A stretch of DNA of 61,273 bases from Alphaproteobacteria bacterium (lineage in GTDB: Bacteria > Pseudomonadota > Alphaproteobacteria > Bin95): positions 1 through 61,273 of the forward strand of contig JAJEIH010000001.1 in NCBI GenBank assembly GCA_022827685.1. The letters run 5' to 3'. The notes below the pieces were generated by a model. The model was not told where the DNA came from, did not search any database, and saw only the letters and a list, made by a program, of their open reading frames with translations. Made by a program: the position numbers and the translations under genes. Numbering within the stretch: the stretch's first letter is position 1; every line of letters starts with the position of its first letter. This document shows positions 15,719 to 24,182 of this stretch, one piece after another.

Positions 15719-15894
15719 GGCGGGAGCCTCCCCTGTCTGGCGTGGAAGTCGGCCTCGCAGCGGGCGTATTCCTCGAGCACGGCCTCCATGACCTCCTCCT
15801 TGCCGGCGTTCCTGGCCAGCGGGAGGCGCAGGAGATGCCTGCGGGGGATGCCTCCCACGGCCTCAACATGGACGGTGACCTCGAGGGTGGTCAT
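15715..15894 (-). CDS. Small hypothetical protein, 59 aa
   Basis: Begins MTTLEVTVHVEAVGGIP and continues with a Leu/Arg-rich strand and an acidic helix (KEEVMEAVLEEYARCEADF). It has no recognised family. Evidence that it is real is the ATGA overlaps at both ends (15891-15894 with the upstream gene, 15715-15718 with the downstream one) and codon use with high GC at third positions. Longer upstream starts in this frame overlap the neighbouring gene fully and are not supported. Confidence 0.65.
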   Translation of the reverse strand: MTTLEVTVHVEAVGGIPRRHLLRLPLARNAGKEEVMEAVLEEYARCEADFHARQGRLPP

Positions 15895-16226
15895 CGCCGG
15901 TCCGTTGTCGATTCCGGCCCGCCGTGGATGGCGCAATATTCGGAGCGATCGAGGCGCGCATGGACTGCAAGATCGCGGGCTGGCCCGGATATCGGGTTCG
16001 CGCATCGATTGCCCTTGCGGGTGTGCCCTGCGCAGCGAGGCCGGCCGTCGGTGTCGATCCAGGCCCGATATTGCTCGACCGTGGCGCTGTGCCGGCGGGC
16101 ATAGAACGCTTCGGGCCCTGCCCGGAACTCCTCGATTTCCTCCGGCGTATTCAGCGACATCTCGACGACGCCCCAGATCGTGGTGACATAGCCGACCGTC
16201 CAAGTGTGAATTCGAGCATCGGACAT
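15891..16226 (-). CDS. Small protein with C/H metal-binding motif
   Basis: A 111-aa protein with an N-terminal half (VGYVTTIWGVVEMSLNTPEEI) and a C-terminal Cys/His cluster: RCAGHTRKGNRCANPI, then YCAIHGG. The pattern C-x(n)-KGxRCxxP...CxxHGG is widespread in small phage and plasmid proteins and probably binds zinc. The ATG at 16226 is chosen because AGGA lies 9 nt upstream; a second ATG three codons earlier falls within that site. It is coupled to the next gene by ATGA. Function unknown. Confidence 0.7.
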   Translation of the reverse strand: MSDARIHTWTVGYVTTIWGVVEMSLNTPEEIEEFRAGPEAFYARRHSATVEQYRAWIDTDGRPRCAGHTRKGNRCANPISGPARDLAVHARLDRSEYCAIHGGPESTTDRR

Positions 16227-16270
16227 CCGTCCCATTCCTCCCAAGGCGCCGCGACGCCGCCTGACCCGCG

Positions 16271-17494
16271 TCAGCGGGCGGCGTCGCGGCGCTGTTTCTT
16301 TTCTGTTTCTTCCTGTTTGGCAGTGGACTCGGGCGTCCCTTCGACGGGGGTGTGTGCCCCACTCGGCCGGGGCTGCACCCCACCTTGCAGGGGGGGCTGC
16401 AAACCCCCGTGGATGGTCCGCAGCAGCGTCATCTCACGCTGGCGTTGCGGGGGCGGGCCATCGGGAAAGACGTGATCGCGACTCGGCATGTTCCGCCGCC
16501 GCACGCTCCGCAGGTAGCCTCGGGCGCGAAGATCGGCAAGGCAGTCCTTCACCCAGTCTTCGCTGCAACCGTGATGCTTGGCGAGGGTCGCCCGCTTCAC
16601 GAAGGCACCGGTGCCGCCATCGCGGAAGGCCAGCGTAGCAAGGATCGAGCGCTCCAGATGCGAGGTGATGTCGTGCAGGGTGAAGCAGAGCAGCATCCGG
16701 TGCGCCGGGTTCCGGTGATCGTAGCCCTCGGGCAGGATCGGGCGCTCCAGCGGGCCGTCGACGGGGTCGCCCGCCGGCAGCGGCAGCTCCGGGGCTGGTC
16801 CGGAGGCTGCCTCGGCGACGCCGTATTCCAGCCTGACACCCGGGAGTTCCTCCTCCAGGAAGCGCGAGATGCGCTCGCCGAAGTCCTGGCGGACGCGGTC
16901 CCTGGTGAACGTGGTTCTGGCGAGCAGCACGGCGGCACCGTCGCGGGCCTCCATGCAGAGATCGGCGAGCCAGGACTTGAATAAGGGCTCGCCGACCGCC
17001 TCCAGCAGGCGCTCGCGGACGGCTTCCCACGCCTGGATTACAGGCTGCGCCGGGGCTTCGGCGGGTTCGGAAGAGGCGGGATCGGGCTCGGCTTTGGTGC
17101 CCTCAAATTTTGCAGAACTGCAAAATTTGCCGTCTTCAGCCGGGGCCGGACCGGGTTCCGGTTCCGGGTCACCTTGGGCCTCCATTCTGGCAGCCCGGCG
17201 CTGTTGGGAAAGCAGCTCCAGCGTGGCCGTGAGCCCGTGCTCCATGAGCATCTCGACCGTGGCGCCCCATTTGACCGCGCGCATGTGCTTCGCGACCTGG
17301 TCATAGGACATTCCCCAAGCCTCGATCGTGGGAAGCCACTCGCCATGGGGGATCAGCTTCTTCACGTCCAGAAAGTCCTGGCCGAGTTGCAGCGTCCCTT
17401 CGGCCCATTCTTGCGACCGGGCTCTCTGCCGCCTGTAGGCCTCGGCTATCTTGCCAAGGGCCTCATTGATCTCCTCCTTCGTCGCCACAGTCAT
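16271..17494 (-). CDS. Replication-initiator-like protein
   Basis: A 407-aa protein. Residues about 20-75 (LDVKKLIPHGEWLPTIEAWGMSYDQVAKHMRAVK) match the DUF3102-type pattern. Residues about 150-210 (AWEAVRERLLEAVGEPLFKSWLADL, then TTFTRDRVRQDFGERI) look like the DnaA N-terminal domain. Residues about 270-330 form a winged helix (KRATLAKHHGCSEDWVKDCLADLRARGYL). No ATPase motif is present. The Pro-rich linker and polar tail (GGLQPPLQGGVQPRPSG) are low complexity. The ATG at 17494 has GGAG upstream and overlaps the preceding gene by 32 nt. Its position before parA-parB supports a replication or control role; this is inferred. Confidence 0.7.
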   Translation of the reverse strand: MTVATKEEINEALGKIAEAYRRQRARSQEWAEGTLQLGQDFLDVKKLIPHGEWLPTIEAWGMSYDQVAKHMRAVKWGATVEMLMEHGLTATLELLSQQRRAARMEAQGDPEPEPGPAPAEDGKFCSSAKFEGTKAEPDPASSEPAEAPAQPVIQAWEAVRERLLEAVGEPLFKSWLADLCMEARDGAAVLLARTTFTRDRVRQDFGERISRFLEEELPGVRLEYGVAEAASGPAPELPLPAGDPVDGPLERPILPEGYDHRNPAHRMLLCFTLHDITSHLERSILATLAFRDGGTGAFVKRATLAKHHGCSEDWVKDCLADLRARGYLRSVRRRNMPSRDHVFPDGPPPQRQREMTLLRTIHGGLQPPLQGGVQPRPSGAHTPVEGTPESTAKQEETEKKQRRDAAR

Positions 17495-17777
17495 CGTCCG
17501 AGCTCCGCCGGTACTCGATAAGCTCGTCGACCGTGAAGCCGGCCCTGGCAATTGCCATAAGCTCGACATGCTCGCCGGCGTTGTACCCCGACTTCGCCAT
17601 GCTCATGTACCGGTTTGCGATGGACTTCGGCATTCGGATCTCCCGGAGATGCCGGCGCCACTGACGGCGGTTCATCGTCGCCCTCGTGTCGGTCAACCAA
17701 TGCCCCAAGAGGAGCGCTTCCTCGCACCACCGCAACGTCGGCACCCCATCGTCGTCCAGCCGCTCGGTGGCTTCCAC
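17463..17777 (-). CDS. Small helical protein; perhaps end of a frameshifted gene
   Basis: A 104-aa ORF from a GTG at 17777, with MNRRQWRRHLREIRMPKSIANRYMSMAKSGY as its core, an HTH-like or DUF3102-like helix pair. The coding-like sequence extends upstream of the GTG in the same frame (CRDHAQTLRERIVEATERL) as far as a TAG near 17839. That suggests the GTG is not the true start and that this is the C-terminal part of a longer gene (see 17778-18480). It overlaps the replication-like gene by 32 nt. Confidence 0.6.
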   Translation of the reverse strand: MEATERLDDDGVPTLRWCEEALLLGHWLTDTRATMNRRQWRRHLREIRMPKSIANRYMSMAKSGYNAGEHVELMAIARAGFTVDELIEYRRSSDDDCGDEGGDQ

Positions 17778-18480
17778 GATCCTCTCGCGAAGGGTTTGCG
17801 CGTGGTCGCGGCAGGACGCATCTGAAGTGGTTATGGGCTACCTCCACGGTCCGCAGGAGCGGCTGCAGTCGGGTCGGGTCCGGATCGCATTCCGTCAGCC
17901 GCTTGAGATGGGGCGGCACGATATCCGACGATTCGAACATCGTTTCCGCACGCGCGCACAGGCGCGTCGGCCGAAACCCGGTATCCGTGTAGAGGTATGG
18001 CCCGGTCGTACACACGACAGGCTGGCCGGCGAACGCCGTCTTGCCGGACCATTCCTCTCCGGCTTCTTCTCCGGCATGTATGCGCCAATCCGCCGCAGCA
18101 TATTTTCGAGTTCCCGGACCTTCCGGGCGCTCCGGCGGAGCTTCGCGGCCGCCTTGCTCACTGAGCTCCGGACCGGGGAACGGCTGCCGGCAAGGGGGAG
18201 CGATTCGTGCAGCCGGCTGAACCTGGAAGCGAGCCGCACTGCCTCCATGCCAGCGGCTCCGGCGGCCTCCGACGTCGGCCGCCGCGACCTGGCGGTGCAG
18301 GAGGGGAACAGCTTCTTGGGGGCGCATGCCCTTGAGAAAGCCGGGAAAGTTCCTGGCGGCCGACCGGGCCCGGTCGGGCTCGGGGAGCCGCTTGCGCTGC
18401 CCGGAAGGATTCGGGGACGAGCTTTCAGGGGCCGATGCGCGGGCGGTCAGCCCGGCGCCGGAAAAGGTCCGTGTTTCCAT
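17778..18480 (-). pseudogene. Frame-disrupted gene upstream of rep-like gene
   Basis: Plausible coding sequence with high GC3 switches between two minus-strand frames. One frame has METRTFSGAGLTARASAPES to about 18290; the other has MEAVRLASRFSRLHESLPLA through ENMLRRIGAYMPEKKPE to about 18060; the first returns with EEWSGKTAFAGQPVVCTTGP through LLRTVEVAHNHF to about 17850; the second resumes into the ORF ending at 17463. Joined, they would give a protein near 340 residues with no known domain. Either the gene is decayed or the assembly has indels. A plus-strand gene is less likely, since those frames give low-complexity Arg/Ser text. Confidence 0.45.
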
Positions 18481-18537
18481 CGAGTTGCGGTGAACCCGGC
18501 AGCGGCGGAAAAATCCGCCACCCCAACGACCCAGCGC

Positions 18538-18566
18538 TTGACATTGCGGCAGCAGAGGCCGATTAT
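18538..18566 (+). promoter_or_regulatory. Sigma-70-type promoter for candidate sRNA
   Basis: TTGACA at 18538-18543, preceded by C as in the alphaproteobacterial CTTGAC form, and GATTAT at 18561-18566 are separated by 17 nt. No protein-coding gene with a credible start lies downstream before the terminator. Confidence 0.65.
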
Positions 18567-18601
18567 CCGGTCACGCGATTGCCGGATTTTGGCCTGAGTT
18601 T

Positions 18602-18628
18602 TGCTGCTGCTGCTGCTGCTGCTGCTGC
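18602..18628 (+). repeat. (TGC)9 trinucleotide tract
   Basis: Nine exact TGC units in gene-free DNA between the candidate promoter and terminator. Such tracts are prone to length change by slippage. Confidence 0.95.
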
Positions 18629-18670
18629 ACTGGGTAGTTGGCAACGAACCAAGGGCTAAACCGCATCCCC

Positions 18671-18708
18671 GAAGGCCGCTGGCTCGGAACCGGCGGCCTT
18701 CATTTTTT
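18671..18708 (+). terminator. Intrinsic terminator at island border
   Basis: GAAGGCCGC at 18671-18679 pairs with GCGGCCTTC at 18693-18701, with extra pairing in the loop (GGCTC...), followed by A and six T. The T-run exists only on the plus strand, so it stops rightward transcription. Confidence 0.88.
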
Positions 18709-18730
18709 CTGCGGATGCCCCTTGACCTCG

Positions 18731-19063
18731 TTACGACCGGCAAATACCGTCTCCCTCGGTCGTGCTTCGGCTGAAAAACTGCTGAATGAGTCGGTCGACC
18801 CGGCAGCACGACCAGGAAATCATCGCCTTGCCGTCCTCCGGGTCGAGGAACAGGTCTTCCTCCTCGAAGCGAACCTTGCCGAACTTGCCGGCGAACATCG
18901 GCTCGAACGCCGCGCGGATCGCTTCCCTGCCCTCGTGCCGGGCGCCGTGGAACTCGTCATAGACCGCGTCCCCGGCGAACCAGGCCATGACGCCGTCGAG
19001 GTCGTCGCGGTTGAAGGCGTCGGTGAACTGGAGCGTGATTTCCTTGAGCTCGTCGCGGGTCAT
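18731..19063 (-). CDS. SnoaL-like protein, probably 3'-truncated
   Basis: A 110-aa protein. Residues 1-88 (ITLQFTDAFNRDDLDGVMAWF, DAVYDEFHGARHEGREAIRAAF, then DPEDGKAMISW) match the nuclear-transport-factor-2/SnoaL-like fold. Family members are normally 120-130 residues and continue with strands such as WRGLDxxHF and LTEKLTYAKA. Here those are replaced by RVDRLIQQFFSRSTTEGDG, which looks unrelated. The break falls near 18805, at the island border, so the end may have been lost on integration. It follows the flavin monooxygenase gene by 32 nt with GGAGGA before its start. A truncated product may not fold. Confidence 0.75.
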   Translation of the reverse strand: MTRDELKEITLQFTDAFNRDDLDGVMAWFAGDAVYDEFHGARHEGREAIRAAFEPMFAGKFGKVRFEEEDLFLDPEDGKAMISWSCCRVDRLIQQFFSRSTTEGDGICRS

Positions 19064-19095
19064 CGGGGTCCTCCGGGGCAGGGTTTGCGGTTTCA

Positions 19096-20229
19096 CTATA
19101 GCCTTTCGGCCGGGCTGAAGGGACGGCGCTGGCCGGCCGCCTCCATCAGCGGCATGACCTCCTCGATCCACTGGCGGCACTCGCCGAGATAATCCACCCA
19201 GGAGAGCAGCAGCCCGTCCACGCCCATGTCCGAAAGCCGCTCCAGCTCTTCCACAATGTCCTCCGGCGCCCCGACCAGCGGATAGCCGCCATGGCCCGCC
19301 TTGAAGTGGAAGCGGAAGGCGTCCATCACCGCCGGCTCCAGGGTGCCGGACTGCACCCCGAAGATGTCCAGCATGTTGGCGACTGCCACGTCGTCGCCGC
19401 GCTCCACGACATAGTGGTGGAGATAGTCTTCGGCCTCCTGCCGCGTCGGACGGCAGACGACATAGCCGTGGATCCAGCATTGCGAGGAGCGCCCGAGATC
19501 GGCGGCCATGGCCTTGAGACGGGCGATCTGCGCGCGGTCGCTGCCCTCGTCCTTCTGGCGCAGCATGACGAAATTCATGTCGGCATGGGCGGCGGAGAAT
19601 GCCTGTCCGGCGGAGGAGCTGCCGGCGTTCATGATCGGCGGCCTCGGGCGCTGCAGGGGCTTCGGCTCGCTCCAGAGCGCCCTGCCGCTGAAGAAGCGCC
19701 CGTCGAGGTCGAAGGGTTCCCGCTCGCTCCAGAGGCGCTTCACCAGCGAAAGCCATTCCTCGGCATAGGCGTAGCGGTTGTCATGGGCGCGCATTTCGAG
19801 GCCGAACATGTCGAACTCGTTCTTGAACCAGCCGGCGACAAGGTTGAGCGCGAAGCGCCCGCCCGAAATATGGTCCACCGTCGCGCCCATCTTGGCGGCC
19901 GCGACCGGGTGGACCAGCGGCGCGTGGACGGTCGAGAAGACGGTTGCGTGCGCGGTCTCGGCCGCGATGCCGGCCGCCCAGGTCAGGCTCTCGAAGGTCC
20001 GGTTGTTGAAATCGGTCTCGCCGCCATAGCCCTTCCAGCGCCCGACCGGCAGCAGCGCCTCGAAACCGGCGGCGTCCGCCATGCGGGCGAGCGCCCGGTT
20101 GTCCTCCCAGGTCATCGGCCAGGCGCCGTCCGCCGTCGTCACGGTGGAGCCGTGCGAGCAGTTGAACGCCATCACGCCGAGCTTGATGCGGTTGTCGTTG
20201 AAGAGCGGACTCCGGACGGTGTCGTTCAT
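19096..20229 (-). CDS. LLM-class flavin-dependent monooxygenase
   Basis: A 377-aa bacterial-luciferase-like TIM-barrel protein of the RutA/SfnG-type group. Typical segments are IKLGVMAFNCSHG at the start, DNRALARMADAAGFEALLPVGRW, THATVFSTVHAPLVHPVAAAKM-like barrel sequence near residue 95-110, ISGGRFALNLVAGWFKNEF, and SSSAGQAFSAAHAD. These enzymes use FMNH2 (or F420 in some branches) and oxygen to open or cleave organosulfur or N-heterocyclic compounds; the substrate here is unknown. Its start overlaps the stop of the CoA transferase (ATGA), and the SnoaL-like gene follows, so the three form an operon. Confidence 0.88.
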   Translation of the reverse strand: MNDTVRSPLFNDNRIKLGVMAFNCSHGSTVTTADGAWPMTWEDNRALARMADAAGFEALLPVGRWKGYGGETDFNNRTFESLTWAAGIAAETAHATVFSTVHAPLVHPVAAAKMGATVDHISGGRFALNLVAGWFKNEFDMFGLEMRAHDNRYAYAEEWLSLVKRLWSEREPFDLDGRFFSGRALWSEPKPLQRPRPPIMNAGSSSAGQAFSAAHADMNFVMLRQKDEGSDRAQIARLKAMAADLGRSSQCWIHGYVVCRPTRQEAEDYLHHYVVERGDDVAVANMLDIFGVQSGTLEPAVMDAFRFHFKAGHGGYPLVGAPEDIVEELERLSDMGVDGLLLSWVDYLGECRQWIEEVMPLMEAAGQRRPFSPAERL

Positions 20230-21431
20230 GGCTCTCGGGCCGTCGCCGTCACGCCCGCCTCGACCAGCGCCCGGATTTCCGCCGCGTCGAGCCCCGCCTC
20301 GCGCAGCACTTCCTCGCTGTGCTGGCCGGCCTGCGGCGCCTGGAGGCGGATCGAACCCGGCGTCTTCGAGAAGGAGACGGGAGGCCGCATATGCACGAGC
20401 CGGCCTTCGGAGGGGTGGTCGAGGGTCTTGAAGAAATCCACGGCCTGCAGGTGCGGGTCGTCGAACAGCGTCTCGGGGGAGTGCATCGGCATGCAGGGAA
20501 TATCGGCGCCCTCCAGTTCGGCCAGCCAGTCCGCCGTCGTCCGGCCCCGCATGATGTCCGCGAGGATCCTGTAGAGCGCCTCGATGTTTCGCGAGCGGGC
20601 GGTCATGGTCGCGAACCGCTCGTCCTCCGCGAGCTCCGGGCGCCCCGCGATCTCGAAGAAGCGGCGCCAATGGCGGTCGTTGTAGGGCAGCACGCAGAGA
20701 TGCCCGTCGGCGGTTTCGTGCGGCCGGCGCCAGGGCGTCAGCAGGCGTTCATAGCCGGCGGGCCCGAGCGGCGGGTCGAAGGTGCGCCCCTGCTGGTGCT
20801 CGTTCATTATGAAGGAGGCGAAACACTCGAACATGCCGCAGTGGATTTCCTGCCCCTCGCCGGTCCGGGCGCGGTGGTGGAGCGCCATCAGGACCGAGAA
20901 GAGCGCGAACAGGCCGCTGGTCTTGTCGGCCAGCACGGAGGGGGCGTAGCGCGGCGCGCCGCCGGTTTGCGCGCCCTCCAGCCAGGCGAGCCCGGAGACC
21001 CCCTGGATCAGGTCGTCATAGGCGGGCTTGTCGGCATAGGGGCCGTCCTTGCCGAAGCCCACGGCGGTGCAATAGACGATATCGGGCCGGTGCTCCGAGA
21101 TGGTTTCATAGTCGATCCCAAGCCGGGCGGCGGGCTTCGGGCGCATGTTGTGGATGAACACGTCGGCGGTCCGCGCCAGCCGGTAGAGGGCGTCGCGCCC
21201 GGCGGCCTGCTTCAGGTCGAGCACGAGGCTGCGCTTGTTGCGCGCCTTGGTGAGGATGCCGGCCGCCATGCCCCCGTTGCGGCGCGGCCCCACCTGGCGG
21301 CTGATATCGCCTCCCGGCGGCTCGACCTTCACCACATCGGCCCCGTAGTCGCCCATCAACTGGGTGCAGTAGGGGCCGTACATCACCGTGGTGAGGTCGA
21401 GCACGCGCAATCCGGCAAGCGGTCCGGACAT
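20226..21431 (-). CDS. CaiB/BaiF family III CoA transferase
   Basis: A 401-aa family III CoA transferase. LAGLRVLDLTTVMYGPYCTQ is the usual start; GADVVKVEPPGGD, then RNKRSLVLDLK, ADVFIHNMRPK and LVQG-type loops (DDLIQGVSGLAW) follow in order. The conserved catalytic Asp of the family falls in the segment HQGRTF-GMFE. The enzyme moves CoA between carboxylic acids, often in catabolism of unusual acids. The ATG at 21431 is favoured over an upstream in-frame ATG by GGAGGATCAGG. It heads the operon with the flavin monooxygenase. The substrate is unknown. Confidence 0.9.
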   Translation of the reverse strand: MSGPLAGLRVLDLTTVMYGPYCTQLMGDYGADVVKVEPPGGDISRQVGPRRNGGMAAGILTKARNKRSLVLDLKQAAGRDALYRLARTADVFIHNMRPKPAARLGIDYETISEHRPDIVYCTAVGFGKDGPYADKPAYDDLIQGVSGLAWLEGAQTGGAPRYAPSVLADKTSGLFALFSVLMALHHRARTGEGQEIHCGMFECFASFIMNEHQQGRTFDPPLGPAGYERLLTPWRRPHETADGHLCVLPYNDRHWRRFFEIAGRPELAEDERFATMTARSRNIEALYRILADIMRGRTTADWLAELEGADIPCMPMHSPETLFDDPHLQAVDFFKTLDHPSEGRLVHMRPPVSFSKTPGSIRLQAPQAGQHSEEVLREAGLDAAEIRALVEAGVTATAREP

Positions 21432-21493
21432 CCTGATCCTCCGGTTGTTTCGCATATTCTGGCCCGCAGGCCGGAAGCGGGGAAGTGCCGGCG

Positions 21494-22567
21494 TCAGCCT
21501 GTCTGGGCGCGGTGCCGGAGCAGGTGGTCCGCGAGCACCAGCGCCATCATCGCTTCGCCGACCGGCACGGCGCGGATGCCGACGCAGGGATCGTGGCGGC
21601 CTGTGGTGACGATCTCGACAGCTTCGCCCGCCTCGGTGACGCCCCGGCGCGGAATGAGGATCGAGCTGGTCGGCTTGACCGCGAAACGCGCGACCACGGG
21701 CTGGCCCGAGGAGATGCCGCCCAGCACGCCGCCGGCATTGTTGGAGAGGAAGGCGATGCCGCCTTCGCCGTCCGGGGCCATCTCGTCATGGGCGGCCTCG
21801 CCGCGCTTCGCCGCCGCGGCGAAGCCGTCGCCCATCTCGACGCCCTTGACCGCGTTTATACTCATCATTGCGGCCGCGAGGTCGCCGTCGAGCTTGCCAT
21901 AGACCGGTTCGCCGAGGCCGGCCGGCACGCCCTCCGCGACGACCTCGATGACCGCACCGACCGACGATCCGGCTTTGCGGACCGAATCGAGATAGTCCAC
22001 CCATTCCCCGACCGCGGCGGCGTCCGGGCAGAAGAAGGGATTGTCCCCGACGGCATTCCAGTCCCAGCGGGCGCGGTCCACGGTCTTCTCGCCCATCCGG
22101 ACCAGCGCGCCGCGAATCGAGACGCCCTCGCCCAGCACCTTGCGCGCGATGCCGCCGGCCGCCACCCGCATGGCGGTTTCGCGGGCCGACGACCGCCCGC
22201 CGCCGCGATAGTCGCGAATGCCGTATTTCCGCCAGTAGGTGTAGTCGGCATGGCCGGGGCGGAAGCGGTCGGCGATCTTCGAATAGTCCCGGGACCGCTG
22301 GTCCACATTCTCGATCACGAGGCCGATGGGGGTGCCCGTCGTCCGCCCCTCGAACACGCCGGAGAGGATGCGCACGCTGTCCGGCTCCCGGCGCTGGGTG
22401 GTGAAGCGGGACTGGCCGGGCCGGCGCTTGTCGAGCCAGACCTGGAGGTCGTCCTCGGCGAGCGGAATGCCGGGCGGGCAGCCGTCCACGACGCAGCCTA
22501 TGGCCGGCCCGTGGCTCTCTCCCCAGGTGGTGAAGCGAAAGGCCTGTCCGAACCCGTTGGAGGCCAT
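21494..22567 (-). CDS. aroC: Chorismate synthase
   Basis: A 357-aa enzyme converting EPSP to chorismate, the last step of the shikimate pathway; it needs reduced FMN. Signature regions are present: [20 protein letters not shown] (residues about 13-32), [28 protein letters not shown] near 115-142 and [18 protein letters not shown] near 285. Length is normal. The ATG overlaps the fabI stop (TGATG at 22565-22569), so the two are coupled. No odd features. Confidence 0.97.
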   Translation of the reverse strand: MASNGFGQAFRFTTWGESHGPAIGCVVDGCPPGIPLAEDDLQVWLDKRRPGQSRFTTQRREPDSVRILSGVFEGRTTGTPIGLVIENVDQRSRDYSKIADRFRPGHADYTYWRKYGIRDYRGGGRSSARETAMRVAAGGIARKVLGEGVSIRGALVRMGEKTVDRARWDWNAVGDNPFFCPDAAAVGEWVDYLDSVRKAGSSVGAVIEVVAEGVPAGLGEPVYGKLDGDLAAAMMSINAVKGVEMGDGFAAAAKRGEAAHDEMAPDGEGGIAFLSNNAGGVLGGISSGQPVVARFAVKPTSSILIPRRGVTEAGEAVEIVTTGRHDPCVGIRAVPVGEAMMALVLADHLLRHRAQTG

Positions 22568-23409
22568 CAGCCGTATTTCGGCTTGAAGCTCGCCAGCAGG
22601 TCCGACGTGTCCCCCGCCCGGTGCGGGTTCATCATGCCGACGGTGTGGTAGCCGCAATCCACATGATGCACCTCGCCGGTGACGCCGGCGCTCATCGGGC
22701 TGAGCAGGTAGAGCGCGGACTGGCCGATCTGCTCCAGCGTGACATTCGCCTGCAGCGGCGAGTTCAACTCGTTCCACCTCAGGATGAAACGGAAATCGCC
22801 GATCCCGGACGCTGCGAGGGTCTTGACCGGCCCGGCCGATATGGCGTTGACGCGGATGCCGTCATTGCCGAAATCGGCCGCCATGTAGCGCACGCTCGCC
22901 TCCAGCGCGGCCTTGGCAACGCCCATGACATTGTAGTGCGGCATCACCTGCTCGGCGCCGTAATAGGTGAGCGTCAGCATCGCCGCCCCCGGCTCCATCA
23001 GCGCCGACGCCCTGCGGGCGAGGTCCGTGAAGGAGAAGCAGGAGATGTCGAGCGACATGCGGAAGTTCTCGCGCGTCGTATCGACATAGCGGCCCTTGAG
23101 CTGGTCCTTGTCGGAAAAGGCGATGGCGTGGACGACGAAATCGAGCCGGCCCCATTCGGCCGCCAGCGTCTCGAACAGGGCGTCCATGCTGGCGTCGTCT
23201 GCGACATCGGCCGGCAGCACCAGCGCCGCGCCCAGCGACTCGGCGAGCGGGCGGACCCGCTTGGCAAGCTGTTCCGTCTGGTAGGTGACGGCGAGTTCGG
23301 CCCCGCTCCCCGCCAGCGCCTGCGCGATCCCCCAGGCGATGGAGCGGTCGTTCGCCATGCCCATGATGAGCCCGCGCTTGCCGGTCATGGCGGCCGATGA
23401 TCCGGTCAT
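22567..23409 (-). CDS. fabI: Enoyl-ACP reductase (NADH)
   Basis: A 280-aa FabI that reduces trans-2-enoyl-ACP in fatty acid elongation. The nucleotide-binding start [20 protein letters not shown] is typical, with [18 protein letters not shown] and the active-site spacing Tyr-x6-Lys in [13 protein letters not shown]. The ending ([15 protein letters not shown]) is also standard. The ATG at 23409 has GGAGAAC upstream; a second ATG seven codons in is possible. It precedes aroC and follows the Tim44-domain gene by 25 nt. Target of triclosan-type inhibitors in many bacteria. Confidence 0.96.
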   Translation of the reverse strand: MTGSSAAMTGKRGLIMGMANDRSIAWGIAQALAGSGAELAVTYQTEQLAKRVRPLAESLGAALVLPADVADDASMDALFETLAAEWGRLDFVVHAIAFSDKDQLKGRYVDTTRENFRMSLDISCFSFTDLARRASALMEPGAAMLTLTYYGAEQVMPHYNVMGVAKAALEASVRYMAADFGNDGIRVNAISAGPVKTLAASGIGDFRFILRWNELNSPLQANVTLEQIGQSALYLLSPMSAGVTGEVHHVDCGYHTVGMMNPHRAGDTSDLLASFKPKYG

Positions 23410-23434
23410 GGTGTTCTCCGGGGTCGGGACAGGC

Positions 23435-24103
23435 TCAGCTTTCGCCCCCGGTTGCGACCAGCCGCCAGTTGGGGTCGGGCGACCGCGTGTCGCGGGCGAA
23501 GGTCCAGACGTCGGTGATCTCCTCGATGGCGTTGGTCGCCCCGGAGAGCGTCTGCCCCTCGGAATCGCGCAACACGCCGACCTGCTCCGAGACGAACCGG
23601 ACCGTCGCCCATGCTTCGTGGCCGTCGAGCCCGGCATCGGTGAGCTCGGCTTCCTTGATGCCAATCAGCGTCGCCTCGAGGATATGGCCCTTCTCCTCCC
23701 GGTCGGCGATGGTGCGCTCGAAATTGCCGAACACCTCGGCGCTGGTCAGCGGCCGGAGCGTATCGCGGTCTCCGCCGGCGAAAGCGTTCACGATCATCTC
23801 GAACGCGGCGCGCGCGCCCGACGCGAACAGTTCCGGCTCGAAGCTCGCGTCCACGCCCCGGATCTGCCGTATGCCGTCCCCGAGCGGCGTGCCGTCGCTC
23901 TCTTCGTCCTCGCCCTTGTTGCGGTCGGGCAGCGCAATCACATTGTCGTTGGAGTTCGCATCGCCGGCGGCATTCGGCTCCGCCTGCGGGGGCGCCTGGT
24001 GATGCCCCTGGCGGCGGCCCAGAACACTGCGCAGCCGGAACACGAGGAACGCCGCCACCATGGCGAAGAACAACAGGTCGAAGAACGGAATTCCGCCGTC
24101 CAT
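23435..24103 (-). CDS. Tim44-domain inner-membrane protein
   Basis: A 222-aa protein with an N-terminal membrane segment (FFDLLFFAMVAAFLVFRL), a polar linker and a C-terminal Tim44-like domain (about 90-220) containing GARAAFEMIVNAFAGGD and DVWTFARD. This is the TimA-type protein commonly found in alphaproteobacteria near fxsA and secB. The ATG at 24103 gives the usual MDGGIPFFD start; a GTG three codons upstream (24112) is possible. Its role in envelope biogenesis is suggested by the family; the bacterial function is not well settled. Confidence 0.85.
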   Translation of the reverse strand: MDGGIPFFDLLFFAMVAAFLVFRLRSVLGRRQGHHQAPPQAEPNAAGDANSNDNVIALPDRNKGEDEESDGTPLGDGIRQIRGVDASFEPELFASGARAAFEMIVNAFAGGDRDTLRPLTSAEVFGNFERTIADREEKGHILEATLIGIKEAELTDAGLDGHEAWATVRFVSEQVGVLRDSEGQTLSGATNAIEEITDVWTFARDTRSPDPNWRLVATGGES

Positions 24104-24182
24104 GGCGCTCACTACCGGCCTTTGCGGCCGATCCCTTCACTCGATTGACCAGAGATAAGCCCAAGTCTAGGAAAGGGCAAGT

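Larger units (their letters stand above)
18573..18708 (+). ncRNA. Candidate small RNA with (UGC)9 tract
   Basis: A transcript starting about 7 nt after the -10 box and ending at the T-run near 18708 would be about 135 nt. It contains a (TGC)9 run at 18602-18628, a single-stranded-looking middle and a strong terminator stem. No RNA family (tmRNA, SRP, 6S, RNase P) matches what I see. A plus-strand ORF ending at 18659 would encode a nine-Ala run, but its frame opens inside the opposing gene remnant and lacks a ribosome site. Transcription is predicted only. Confidence 0.45.

Noticed and set aside
18435-18659. Plus-strand protein with nine alanines
   Set aside because: Begins antisense to coding-like sequence, no ribosome site, and the Ala run is only the (TGC)9 tract; a small RNA explains the promoter and terminator better.
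18640-18735. tRNA or tRNA fragment as an attachment site at the island border
   Set aside because: The hairpin looked tRNA-like at first, but there is no anticodon arm, T-loop GTTCGA or CCA; it is a terminator.
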